Source: Bailinhaonella thermotolerans (GTDB taxonomy: Bacteria > Actinomycetota > Actinomycetes > Streptosporangiales > Streptosporangiaceae). Taken from it: a stretch of DNA of 64,000 nt. Made by a program: the position numbers and the translations under genes. The notes under the pieces were generated by a model, which was not told where the DNA came from, ran no database searches, and saw nothing but the letters and a program-made list of their open reading frames with translations. This document shows, one piece after another, positions 56,525-64,000 of the stretch; within the stretch, counting starts at the first letter, position 1, and every line of letters begins with the position of its first letter. Location of the stretch: NCBI RefSeq assembly GCF_003594875.1, contig NZ_QZEY01000002.1, positions 124,001 through 188,000 of the forward strand, in the 5' to 3' direction.

Positions 56525-57256
56525 ATGATCGTCATGGCGCACTTCAGCGACGTCCACATCGACGGCGGCGAGCGCAGCGCCGAGCGTGCCCGGCGGGTGG
56601 TGGACCACATCGCCGCGCTCCCCCGCCCGGTGGACGCGGTCCTGCTGACCGGGGACATCGCCGACCACGGCACGCCGGAGGAGTACGCCGCCGCCGCCGA
56701 GATCCTGAGCGCGGTCCCCGCGCTGATGTGCCCCGGCAACCACGACGCGCGCGAGCCGTACCGCCGGGTGCTGCTGGGCGAGGAGGCGGCTCCCGGGCCG
56801 GTGAACCGGGCGCACGAGATCGGCGGCGCGACGTTCGCGATGTGCGACTCCTCGATCCCGGGCCGGGACGACGGATATCTGGACGACGAGACGCTGGCCT
56901 GGCTGGACGGCGTGCTCGCCGGCGGCGACGGGCCCGCGTTCGTGTGCTTCCACCACCCGCCCGCGTCCCTGCACGTCCCGTTCATCGACGAGATCATGCT
57001 CGGCGGGGCGGACCGGCTGGCCGCCGTGCTCGCCCGCCACCCCCGCGTCGCCGCCGTCCTGACCGGCCACGCCCACACCCCCGCCGCGACCACCTTCGCG
57101 GGCCTGCCGCTGCTCGTGGCCCCGGGCGTGGTCAGCACGCTGAAGACCCCCTGGGAGAGCGGCCCGTTCCTGAACCCGGACCTGCCCCCGATGCTCGCCT
57201 TCCACGTCCTCGACGACGACGGCCGCCTCACCACCCACTTCCGCGTCGTCCCCTGA
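56525..57256 (+). CDS. Metallophosphoesterase (CpdA-like)
   Basis: A 243-residue phosphoesterase with the motif series: FSDVHIDGG (D-x-H), LLTGDIADHG (GDxxD), CPGNHDAREPY (GNHD), CFHHPP and LTGHAHTP. This is the class of calcineurin-like enzymes related to CpdA/Icc, which hydrolyse 3',5'-cAMP or other phosphodiesters. No substrate can be chosen. ATG 56525 follows AAGGGG. It converges on a tetR gene; a GCCGTACGGC palindrome is at 57270-57279 in the gap. Confidence 0.9.
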   Translation: MIVMAHFSDVHIDGGERSAERARRVVDHIAALPRPVDAVLLTGDIADHGTPEEYAAAAEILSAVPALMCPGNHDAREPYRRVLLGEEAAPGPVNRAHEIGGATFAMCDSSIPGRDDGYLDDETLAWLDGVLAGGDGPAFVCFHHPPASLHVPFIDEIMLGGADRLAAVLARHPRVAAVLTGHAHTPAATTFAGLPLLVAPGVVSTLKTPWESGPFLNPDLPPMLAFHVLDDDGRLTTHFRVVP

Positions 57257-57326
57257 CGCGCCCCGCCCCGCCGTACGGCGTGAGCGCGGCCGGCCGCGTT
57301 CCGGGGCCCGGCGGCGGGCGGCCCGG

Positions 57327-57941
57327 TCAGGAGAGGGGGAAACGGGCGAGGTAGGCGCGGGCCAGGAGCTTGGTCTCGGCGATGACGCCGGGGTCGCCGT
57401 CCGGGTGCTCGCGGAAGGCGTGCCGCAGCACGGCGTCGCACGCCTCCACGGCGATCCGCAGCGCGCGCCGGAACTCCGGCCCCGCGAGGAGGGCGTCCGC
57501 GCCGAGCCGGTCGGCGAGCAGGGCGGCCAGGTGCTCGCTGAGCGCCCGGTTGCTCCCGAAGTCCACGACGGCGAACCCGGCGGAGGAGCGGCGCATCGCG
57601 ACGTACTCGTCCACGACCACGTCGATGACCGGCCCCCACGCGGGCTCGGCGGCGGCCAGGCGGGCGGTGAGCCGCCCGACGTAGCGGTCCAGGTTGCGCT
57701 CGGCGAGGGCGGCGACCAGATCGCGCTTGTCCCGGAAGTACCGGTAGATCGACCCGATGGGCACCCCGGCCCGCAGCGCCACCGCGCGCGTGGTCAGGCC
57801 GTCGTACCCGACCTCCTCCAGCAGCCCCGCGCACGCGTCCACGATGCGGTCGAGCCGTTCGGCGCTGCGCCGCTGCACCGGGGCGCGCCGCAGCGGCGTC
57901 CCGGTCCCCCCGCCGCCGTGCCCGGCCGGCCCTCCCGTCAT
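57327..57941 (-). CDS. TetR family transcriptional regulator
   Basis: A 204-residue repressor. The helix-turn-helix is IVDACAGLLEEVGYDGLTTRAVALRAGVPIGSIYRYFRDKRDLVAALAERN (about 32-83), with a C-terminal ligand-binding domain. ATG 57941 has GGGGGCGGG before it. It is the last gene of the minus-strand operon headed by the beta-helix protein, 63 bp after the polytopic protein, so it may regulate that operon. Confidence 0.92.
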   Translation of the reverse strand: MTGGPAGHGGGGTGTPLRRAPVQRRSAERLDRIVDACAGLLEEVGYDGLTTRAVALRAGVPIGSIYRYFRDKRDLVAALAERNLDRYVGRLTARLAAAEPAWGPVIDVVVDEYVAMRRSSAGFAVVDFGSNRALSEHLAALLADRLGADALLAGPEFRRALRIAVEACDAVLRHAFREHPDGDPGVIAETKLLARAYLARFPLS

Positions 57942-58004
57942 CCCGCCCCCTTCGCGCGAGCCGTACGGCGGGGCCGCCCGCCGGCGCCCGCCCAGGTCAC
58001 GAGC

Positions 58005-59327
58005 CTATGCGGCGAGCAGCAGGGTCAGTCCTCCGAGTGTGTAGCAGACCATGAGCACGAACAGCGGGATCTGCCCGGCGACGGCCTTGGCCGCGGGGAA
58101 CAGCCGCACGGACCGGTCGTGGGCGGCGACCACGCCCAGGACGTGCCCGGCCACGATCGCCACCACCTGCACGGTGGCGATCACACCGGGGCTCACCGCC
58201 GCCTCGTCCACGGTCAGGCCCGCCGTGCCGAACAGATCCAGCCCGGTGCCGAACGGGTCCGAGGCCAGGATGAACGCCCGCTGCCCCTCGATGACCAGCA
58301 GCGAGAAGTAGTGCGCGACGAGGTACCCGACCGCGATCGGCACCAGCGAGTGCGCGAACCCGGCCAGGTTGCCGCCGCGCCCGCCGATCAGCCCGGCGGC
58401 GCCGATGCACAGGCCGTACAGCAGGCTCACCCCGGCGACGGCGGCCAGCAGCCCCAGGGTGCCGGTGGCCACGGGCCCGATCGCGGCGGTCTGGAGCGTG
58501 TTCACCCAGGCGGGCGCGTCGGAGAACCCGTCGTAGGCGGTGGTGGCGAGCATCACGCAGACGGTCGCGACCAGCCCCGGCGCGGGCGCGACCGAGTCCA
58601 GCCCGTCGAAGGGGTTGCGCACCACGAGCCGCCCGTCCGACCGCCGCCCGAGCGGGGACAGCCGCCCGATCAGCGCGGAGTACACCTCGAAGGCGTCGCA
58701 GCGGTCGAACCAGCGCGGCCCGTACGCCAGGGCGCCCGCCAGGTGGAGCACGGCGTACCCGCCGAACCAGATCAGGATGGACGCCGACGCGGCGGGCTCC
58801 GGCGCGACCAGCTCCAGCCAGGTGAAGGCGAGCAGCCCGAGCGCGGCCGGCCAGTACCCCAGCCACCGGGGCGGCTCCCGGTCCGCCCGCCGCCCGGTGA
58901 CACGCGCCAGGGCCAGGTGGATCGGCCGCAGCGGGTTCACCTGCCGCCACACCGGCCCGAACAGCAGCGACGCGGGCACCAGGCCGACCCAGAACAGCAC
59001 GTACACGAACGTGGCGGCCGGGTTCCGGTCCGGGTCGTCGGGCCCGAACAGGGCGGCGGCCAGCGTGAACCCCCCGGCCAGGAGGCCGAGCGCGCGCAGC
59101 GTCAGCCGCGTCCCGCGCGCGTCGGCGGCCCGCTGCACGCCGTACGGCAGAGCCCGCCCGGCCTCGCGGCCGCGGAACCGGGACTCGGCCCACAGGACCG
59201 CGAGGCCCAGGAACGACACGAACAGCGCGGCGAAGGCGCCCGCGAACGCGTAGAAGGCGGGGATGGGCAGGTCGTGCCGCGCCCCGACGCCGTGCGCCAG
59301 CACCTCGCCGCCCGGGCCGTACGGCAT
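58005..59327 (-). CDS. Polytopic membrane protein of unknown function
   Basis: A 440-residue protein with about 11-12 hydrophobic helices. Conserved-looking loops are FGPVWRQVNPLRPIHLAL, FGGYAVLHLAGALAYGPRWFDRCDAFEVYSALIGRLSP and SLVPIAVGYLVAHYFSLLVIEGQ. Homologues are often labelled fenitrothion hydrolase in databases, with little evidence. ATG 59327 has GAGG seven bases upstream and starts just after the lipoprotein stop (5 bp). No transporter motif was recognised. Its fixed partners are the lipoprotein and the beta-helix protein. Confidence 0.8.
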   Translation of the reverse strand: MPYGPGGEVLAHGVGARHDLPIPAFYAFAGAFAALFVSFLGLAVLWAESRFRGREAGRALPYGVQRAADARGTRLTLRALGLLAGGFTLAAALFGPDDPDRNPAATFVYVLFWVGLVPASLLFGPVWRQVNPLRPIHLALARVTGRRADREPPRWLGYWPAALGLLAFTWLELVAPEPAASASILIWFGGYAVLHLAGALAYGPRWFDRCDAFEVYSALIGRLSPLGRRSDGRLVVRNPFDGLDSVAPAPGLVATVCVMLATTAYDGFSDAPAWVNTLQTAAIGPVATGTLGLLAAVAGVSLLYGLCIGAAGLIGGRGGNLAGFAHSLVPIAVGYLVAHYFSLLVIEGQRAFILASDPFGTGLDLFGTAGLTVDEAAVSPGVIATVQVVAIVAGHVLGVVAAHDRSVRLFPAAKAVAGQIPLFVLMVCYTLGGLTLLLAA

Positions 59328-59332
59328 GGCGA

Positions 59333-60130
59333 TCACCTCACGACGAGCTGGGTCAGCACGAGGCGGGAGTCGTGGGTCTCCACCTCGAACAGGCCGGTGC
59401 GGTCGGCGGTGAACTCGACGACCGCCGGGGTCCCCGGGGTGAGGGCCCGCTCGATGTCGAAGCCGTGGACGTGCACCGTGTCCGGCTTGTCCCCGGTGAC
59501 CTCGATGCGGACCCGCCGCCCCTTGGCGATCTCGACCCGGCCGGGCGGCGGGCTCACCCGGCCGCCCGCGATCCGCACGGTGATCGTCTCGTCCGCCTTC
59601 GCGGCGGCGGTGGCGCCGCCCCCGCCCTCGCCCTCGATCGGCGCGGACGCCTCCACGGGCTTGCCGCCGACCGACCAGATCGTGTGGTCGTCGGCGCTCA
59701 GCCGCACGGTCAGGGTGTGCGGGCCCGGCGGGACCGCCGCGGGGGCCAGGTGGTGCCACGGGGCGTACATCCGGGCGATCTTCTCGCCGTCCAGGTAGAG
59801 GTGGGCGTGGCCGGTGCCGGGCAGCGCCGCGCCGCCCACGCTCTCCGGCGTGAACGTGAACCGCTCGGCGATCACGTGCACGTTCCACCCGGACTCGCTG
59901 TCCCTGCGCACCTCCAGCCGCACGGCCGGGGCGCCGGCCGCGGGCACGTCGCGCGTGCGGTGGCCGCCGTGCTCGTGGGCGGGGCCCGGCGTGGAGACCG
60001 TGCCGCTGACCGGCCGGTGGTCGCTGCCGGGCCGGTGGTGCGTGGTGGGGCGCTCCCCGCAGCCGGCGACGGCCGCCAGCGCCGCGAGCGCGGCCGCGGC
60101 CACGGCTCCCCGCCGTGGGCGCGGGGTCAT
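59333..60130 (-). CDS. Lipoprotein with cupredoxin-like domain
   Basis: A 265-residue lipoprotein: the signal ends in AAVAGCGERP (lipid-modified Cys about 23), and a His-rich linker THHRPGSDHRP...AHEHGGH may bind metal. The first domain shows GTGHAHLYLDGEKIARMYAPWHHL, like DUF4399-type proteins. The second ends in KGRRVRIEVTGDKPDTVHVHGFDIE, EFTADRTGLFEVETHDSRLVLTQLVV, the cupredoxin-like beta-sandwich with VHGFD in place of the copper loop. A copper site is not proven. Its ATG overlaps the stop of the beta-helix gene (ATGA). Confidence 0.82.
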   Translation of the reverse strand: MTPRPRRGAVAAAALAALAAVAGCGERPTTHHRPGSDHRPVSGTVSTPGPAHEHGGHRTRDVPAAGAPAVRLEVRRDSESGWNVHVIAERFTFTPESVGGAALPGTGHAHLYLDGEKIARMYAPWHHLAPAAVPPGPHTLTVRLSADDHTIWSVGGKPVEASAPIEGEGGGGATAAAKADETITVRIAGGRVSPPPGRVEIAKGRRVRIEVTGDKPDTVHVHGFDIERALTPGTPAVVEFTADRTGLFEVETHDSRLVLTQLVVR

Positions 60131-62163
60131 GCGGAGGCTCCGGCGGGGGCGGGGGACGCCGGCGCGCCGGCGGACGGGCGCGGGCGCGGCGCGAGCCGCA
60201 CGACCGCCCACAGGACCCAGACGACGGCGAGCAGGCCGCGCGCCCAGGCGGGGCCGACCGGGATCCACGGGATCATGATCAGCGACTTGTCCACGGCGTC
60301 GGCCAGCGTGAGCACGCCCATGAGCACGGTCGCGCCGCCGAAGAAGCGGTACTCCCGGCGCAGGACCAGGCCCATGCCGGTCAGGCCCGCGCCGAGCAGG
60401 AGCAGGCCGATCGCCGGCAGGAGCGTGTGGTCGGCGGCGGCCCCGAACACGTCCACCACGAGCCCGGCGAGCGCGAGCAGGGCGGAGACGGCGCCCGCGC
60501 GGGAGCCGCGCAGCCGCCGCGCCCACAGCAGCAGGACCACGAGGCCCAGGAAGACCGACGTGCCCAGGGCGACCTGCACCTCGACGCGGGCCAGGCCGGT
60601 CGCGCCGAACCAGTCGCAGCCCGCGGGGATGCGGCGGTCGGCGATGCTGTACTCCGCGCAGACCAGGGAGTGCACCATCTTCGAGGGCTCCCCGATCAGC
60701 CGGTTCGTGGCCGGGCCGGCCAGGTCACCGGGCTTGGCGCCGCACTTGGGCACGACGTACGGGCTGGTCGGGCCGGCGCCGTCGAAGCAGTTGCGGCTGC
60801 CCTGGCCGTCCCAGAACACCTCGGTCGCGTTGGGCCGCGCGGAGCCGTCGGGGGCGACGCCGAGCTTGTTGCCGCCGTAGAAGTTGTCGTGGGAGGTGTC
60901 GGCCTGCTTGCCCAGGGCCTCCTCGCCGCGCAGGAACGCCGGGGCCCACAGCAGCATGAACGCGGCCCGTTCGTGCCCGTAGATCCAGTTGTCCCGGAAG
61001 ATGTTGTGGTTGCCGCCGGCCGTCAGGATGCCCACGCCGCGCGCCGCGCCGATCTGCGGGCAGACCACGCCGCTCTCGTAGCCCCGCTGGCCCGGCGGCT
61101 TGGCGCAGGTGCCGTCGCGGACGTACTTGTAGTAGTCCTTGTTGTTGTCGTAGATCCGGTTGCGCTCGAACTTGGCGTGGTTCTGCGGCAGGCCGGGGTG
61201 CCCGGGGAACAGGCTGTCCATGGAGGCGCCGGCGATGTTGTCGAAGAAGTCGTTGTCGTGCGCCCAGACCGAGTCGCCCGCGGTGCCGGAGTAGCCGACC
61301 ATGTTCTGGTAGCTCTTGCAGCGCCGGATCTCGATGGAGTACCGGGGCACGTCGTGGCCGCGGCCGTCGTTGATGTCGGAGGCGCTGCCCGGGTAGATGC
61401 CGCTGTCGCCGTTGCCGTGCGACTCGCAGTCGGTGTAGAGCCCGTGGTCGGAGGCGAACGTCAGGAAGCCGTACTCGTCGTTCCAGCGCGTCAGCATCCG
61501 GTCGATGACGAACCCGTCGGTGGCCAGGATGTACAGCGAGTTGAACGTGGTGCGCTGCGCGGTGAAGTTGCGGAAGTAGATCCCGTTGGCCATGTCGGCG
61601 CGGACGGCGTTCAGCTTCTTGTACTGCGCGTCGATGATCACGTCGCGGGGCGTGGCGCCGGTGCCCTCGACCTGGAGGTCCCTGATCCCGAGGATGGCGA
61701 CCAGGTTCTGGTTGTGGGGGCACTGCCTCTGCTGCTCGAACGAGAGGATCTGGTAACCCCAGGAGGACCAGCGGGCGTTGAGCGAGGCGCAGGCCCCGGT
61801 GGGCGCGGGCAGGCTCGGCTCCTCCAGGTAGACCCCGGGCAGGATCTTGATCCGGTACCCCGGCCCCTTGACGGCGTTCACCGCCTCCTGGAGGTGGCGG
61901 AAGCCCTCCTTGCGGCACCGGTCGAACAGCCGCCGGTTCTCGGACCGGAGGTCCGGGGCGAACCCGGCGATCCGCCGTTCGAAGTCCGCCCGGTCGGTCT
62001 TGCAGACCAGCAGTTCGGGTCCCGTGGTCCGGTACACCGGCACGCTCCCCGACCCGTCGGGGAAATCGACCGGTCTCTCCTCATGGGCGAGCGCCGGGGC
62101 CGCCTGCGCCACGCACGCGAGCACGAGCGCGGCGGCGACGGTGAGCTTCCGCAGCAACGACAT
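60127..62163 (-). CDS. Secreted right-handed beta-helix protein with C-terminal membrane anchor
   Basis: A 678-residue protein. After a signal peptide (LTVAAALVLACVAQAAPALA) there is a Cys-containing N-terminal region, then a parallel beta-helix repeat of about 300 residues with NosD/pectate-lyase-like rungs (DGFVIDRMLTRWNDEYGFLTFASDHGLY, SYQNMVGYSGTAGDSVWAHDN, RIYDNNKDYYKYV). The last 130 residues hold four to five hydrophobic helices. Exported beta-helix proteins bind or cut polysaccharide or guide metal insertion (NosD). No catalytic residues could be assigned. It heads a four-gene operon. Confidence 0.82.
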   Translation of the reverse strand: MSLLRKLTVAAALVLACVAQAAPALAHEERPVDFPDGSGSVPVYRTTGPELLVCKTDRADFERRIAGFAPDLRSENRRLFDRCRKEGFRHLQEAVNAVKGPGYRIKILPGVYLEEPSLPAPTGACASLNARWSSWGYQILSFEQQRQCPHNQNLVAILGIRDLQVEGTGATPRDVIIDAQYKKLNAVRADMANGIYFRNFTAQRTTFNSLYILATDGFVIDRMLTRWNDEYGFLTFASDHGLYTDCESHGNGDSGIYPGSASDINDGRGHDVPRYSIEIRRCKSYQNMVGYSGTAGDSVWAHDNDFFDNIAGASMDSLFPGHPGLPQNHAKFERNRIYDNNKDYYKYVRDGTCAKPPGQRGYESGVVCPQIGAARGVGILTAGGNHNIFRDNWIYGHERAAFMLLWAPAFLRGEEALGKQADTSHDNFYGGNKLGVAPDGSARPNATEVFWDGQGSRNCFDGAGPTSPYVVPKCGAKPGDLAGPATNRLIGEPSKMVHSLVCAEYSIADRRIPAGCDWFGATGLARVEVQVALGTSVFLGLVVLLLWARRLRGSRAGAVSALLALAGLVVDVFGAAADHTLLPAIGLLLLGAGLTGMGLVLRREYRFFGGATVLMGVLTLADAVDKSLIMIPWIPVGPAWARGLLAVVWVLWAVVRLAPRPRPSAGAPASPAPAGASA

Positions 62164-62413
62164 ACCGCGAAAAGTAGAGCCTTGCTCACGTTCAAGTCCA
62201 GACGCGGACCGCCGCAGTCACCCAACCGTGACACCGCCCCCGCGGGCCTTACGCACGGCCCGCCCGCCTCGCGTACGGCGTCGCCTCGCGTACCGCCCTT
62301 CTCTACGGCCGCTCCTCCCGTACGGCGGCGCGCCCCATGCCGCGGGCGCCCCGCCGTACCGGGGTGGAGGGGCGGGGTTTCGCGGCGGCGCCGGGATTCA
62401 GCATGATGGGGCG
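62164..62413. other. Divergent spacer with CGTACGG-type repeats
   Basis: No gene. Contains TACGGC-type motifs at 62274, 62315 and 62328, and a hybrid CGCCGTACC at 62350. The minus-strand promoter of the beta-helix operon must lie near 62164-62200 (ACTTTTC close to the start); none of the boxes is convincing. Confidence 0.35.
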
Positions 62414-63109
62414 ATGCCCGGGGACACCGCCTACCACGACGCGCTCGGCGACCGGTTCGCGGCGCACGCCGAGACGAGCCCGTACAACGCCTTCACCGAC
62501 CGGCCCGCGATGCTGGCGCTCGCCGGGGACGTCGCCGGGGCGCGGGTGCTCGACGTGGGCTGCGGGGCCGGGCACTACGCGGCCGAGCTGCTGGCACGCG
62601 GGGCGGAGGTGACCGGCGTGGACGGCAGCGCCGCGCTGCTGAGGCACGCGCGGGCCAGGGTGGGCGGCCGGGCCGCGCTGCGGCTGCACGACCTGGAGGA
62701 GCCGCTGGACTTCGCGGAGGACGCCGCGTTCGACGGCGCGGTGTGCGCGCTGGTGTACCACCACGTCACGCGGCGGGCGCGGTTGCTGGCGGAGCTGCGG
62801 CGGGTGCTGCGGCCCGGGGGCTGGCTGCTCGTCTCCACCAGCCACCCGGCCGCGGACTGGCGGCACTTCGGCGGCTCGTACTACTCCGAGGACTGGGTGG
62901 AGCTTCCGCTCGGCGGCGGGCCGCACGCGATCAGGCTGCGGCGCATGCCGCTGGAGACGTTCCTCGGCGAGTTGCTGGACGCCGGGTTCGTCCTGGAACG
63001 CCTCGTCGAGCCGCGCCCGGTGGCGGCCCTCCGCGAGGTCGACCCGGCCGCCTACGACAAGCTCACCCGCTTCCCCGCCTTCCTCGCCGTCCGCCTGCGC
63101 CGCCCGTGA
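62414..63109 (+). CDS. Class I SAM-dependent methyltransferase
   Basis: A 231-residue methyltransferase. Motif I is VLDVGCGAGHYAAEL (about 45-59), motif II EVTGVDGSAALL, then FDGAVCALVYHHVTRRARLLAELRRVLRPGGWLLVSTSHP as motifs III/IV. The substrate is unknown; the fold is that of small-molecule or quinone methyltransferases. ATG 62414 follows TGGGGCG. It stands apart from the operons on either side. Confidence 0.9.
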   Translation: MPGDTAYHDALGDRFAAHAETSPYNAFTDRPAMLALAGDVAGARVLDVGCGAGHYAAELLARGAEVTGVDGSAALLRHARARVGGRAALRLHDLEEPLDFAEDAAFDGAVCALVYHHVTRRARLLAELRRVLRPGGWLLVSTSHPAADWRHFGGSYYSEDWVELPLGGGPHAIRLRRMPLETFLGELLDAGFVLERLVEPRPVAALREVDPAAYDKLTRFPAFLAVRLRRP

Positions 63110-63159
63110 CCCCGGCGGCCGGGAGCGCGGCGGCCGGGAGCGCGGCCGTACGCCGGAGG

Positions 63160-63891
63160 TCAGGCGGGCCGGGCGGTGACGGGTCCCGGGAGCGCGGAGC
63201 GGAGGAGCGCGGCGTAGTCGCGGGCGCCCGCGCCGACGGCCGCGTGGACGGCGCGGGCGATCCGGGCGCCCCAGAGCGACCGGGGGCCGGCGAACGGCTC
63301 GGCGGGGCCGTACGGCATCGCGGCGACGCAGACGCAGTCGGTGGCGGTGCCGGTCCCCGCGAACCCGGTCTCCAGCAGCGCCTGGGTCTTGGCCTCGGTC
63401 GCGGTGGCGACGGCGTTGACCAGCGCGGCGTCACCCAGCGCCACGGGGACCGACACGAGGATGTTCACCGTCCCCGGGACGTAGGGGGGCGGGACGCGCG
63501 GCACCAGGGCCTCGTCGACCTGCGCGCCGCGGGCGAGTTCGGGGTCCGGGCGCCCCGGCGGGGCGGCGGCCCACGTCATGACCCGCAGCCCCACGGTCGC
63601 GAACACCTCCGCGCCCTCGTCCTCCGCGCGCGTGACACGGGCCACCGAGGCGGCGGTGAGCATCCCGACGCCGGGGCCGCGCAGCCCGTGCGCCCCGGCC
63701 AGCTCCCTCACGTGCCCGGCCGGGTCCATCCGGGAGTAGGCCGCCGCCACCTGCGCGTTGAGCACCCACCGGGCGTTCCCGATCCCCCCGCCCACCAGCG
63801 CCGAGGAGATGAAGCGCCGCTCCCCCGTCCGCCACACCAGCGCGCCGAGCCGCTCGCCGTCCTCCTCCCGCCACGCCAGCTCCGCCCGCAC
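63160..63891 (-). CDS. cbiZ: Adenosylcobinamide amidohydrolase CbiZ
   Basis: A 243-residue enzyme with the CbiZ family signatures ISSALVGGGIG (about 30), PGVGMLTAASV and ATEAKTQALLETGFAGTGTATDCVCVAA near the C-terminus. CbiZ removes the aminopropanol arm from adenosylcobinamide so that a salvaged corrinoid can re-enter cobalamin synthesis. GTG 63891 is preferred because GGGAGGGGG lies five bases upstream; the frame continues to 63945 without a ribosome site. No cobalamin riboswitch was seen within 109 bp upstream. Other cob genes may lie past the window edge. Confidence 0.9.
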   Translation of the reverse strand: MRAELAWREEDGERLGALVWRTGERRFISSALVGGGIGNARWVLNAQVAAAYSRMDPAGHVRELAGAHGLRGPGVGMLTAASVARVTRAEDEGAEVFATVGLRVMTWAAAPPGRPDPELARGAQVDEALVPRVPPPYVPGTVNILVSVPVALGDAALVNAVATATEAKTQALLETGFAGTGTATDCVCVAAMPYGPAEPFAGPRSLWGARIARAVHAAVGAGARDYAALLRSALPGPVTARPA

Positions 63892-64000
63892 GCCGCCCCC
63901 TCCCGCCGAAAGACCGCCCGGCACCCTACCAGCCCCCACCCCCACCCAACCCCCCTCCCCCCGCCATGATCATGCGGTTTCAATCACAGAGTGTCCGCAA
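63892..64000. other. Spacer upstream of cbiZ
   Basis: A pyrimidine-rich tract (CCCCCACCCCCACCC) is followed by an AT-richer stretch to the window end. The cbiZ promoter must lie here; no clear boxes were found, and no gene is visible before the window stops. Confidence 0.3.

Noticed and set aside
63892-64000. Cobalamin riboswitch upstream of cbiZ
   Set aside because: No B12-box-like sequence was found and the space is too short and pyrimidine-rich.

Overview
The window is very GC-rich DNA from a filamentous-type actinomycete. GTG starts, GTGA/ATGA start-stop overlaps, a GlnX-GlnH-PknG locus, a class IV lanthipeptide cluster, a SARP/AfsR-like regulator and an S-adenosyl methyltransferase of the DUF574 type all fit. 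A Streptosporangiales/Thermomonosporaceae-like host is my guess, not proven. No IS element, integrase, phage gene, CRISPR array or rRNA was seen.

Layout: (1) 1-5.1 kb, phenylacetate catabolism: the end of an enoyl-CoA hydratase, a PaaH-type dehydrogenase and paaABCDE behind a TetR-type operator. (2) 5.1-5.6 kb, two short-variable-arm tRNAs with leucine anticodons and a 24-codon minus-strand gene with its own terminator. (3) 5.9-10.1 kb, a GNAT, DUF2277, YigZ, a PBP4-type carboxypeptidase and an alternative-oxidase-like diiron protein. (4) 10.3-20.2 kb, an expanded PknG signalling operon: coiled-coil protein, PknG, PP2C phosphatase, vWA protein, FHA protein, GlnX and GlnH, with two low-complexity mini-ORFs at the joints. 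Kinase, phosphatase and FHA protein carry related N-terminal zinc ribbons. (5) 20.2-27.1 kb, an aromatic acid exporter-like protein, a P450, an efflux pump with a SoxR-box promoter, a methyltransferase and hutH. (6) 27.2-34.2 kb, PadR plus membrane protein, a decayed TetR/MFS pair, an FBP-domain protein and a large membrane esterase fused in frame to a histone-like tail with an internal start. (7) 34.5-40.6 kb, tRNA-Gly-Cys-Val, an M1 peptidase, an MFS/MarR divergon with paired operators, a DUF3152 protein and an LLM oxidoreductase. (8) 41.0-52.9 kb, the lanthipeptide cluster: large regulator, two ABC exporters, a 53-residue precursor not listed among longer ORFs, an S9 peptidase and LanL. (9) 53.1-62.2 kb, a C92 peptidase, small proteins, an LVIVD protein, YjbR, a phosphoesterase, and a four-gene operon (beta-helix protein, cupredoxin-like lipoprotein, polytopic membrane protein, TetR). 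(10) 62.4-63.9 kb, a methyltransferase and CbiZ.

The two strongest candidates for undescribed biology are the lanthipeptide (48.2 kb) and the zinc-ribbon-tagged PknG circuit. The short Leu-anticodon tRNAs, the alternative oxidase, the esterase/histone-tail gene and a frame-independent CCGTACGG motif are further leads. All calls come from reading the sequence; no database search was run.
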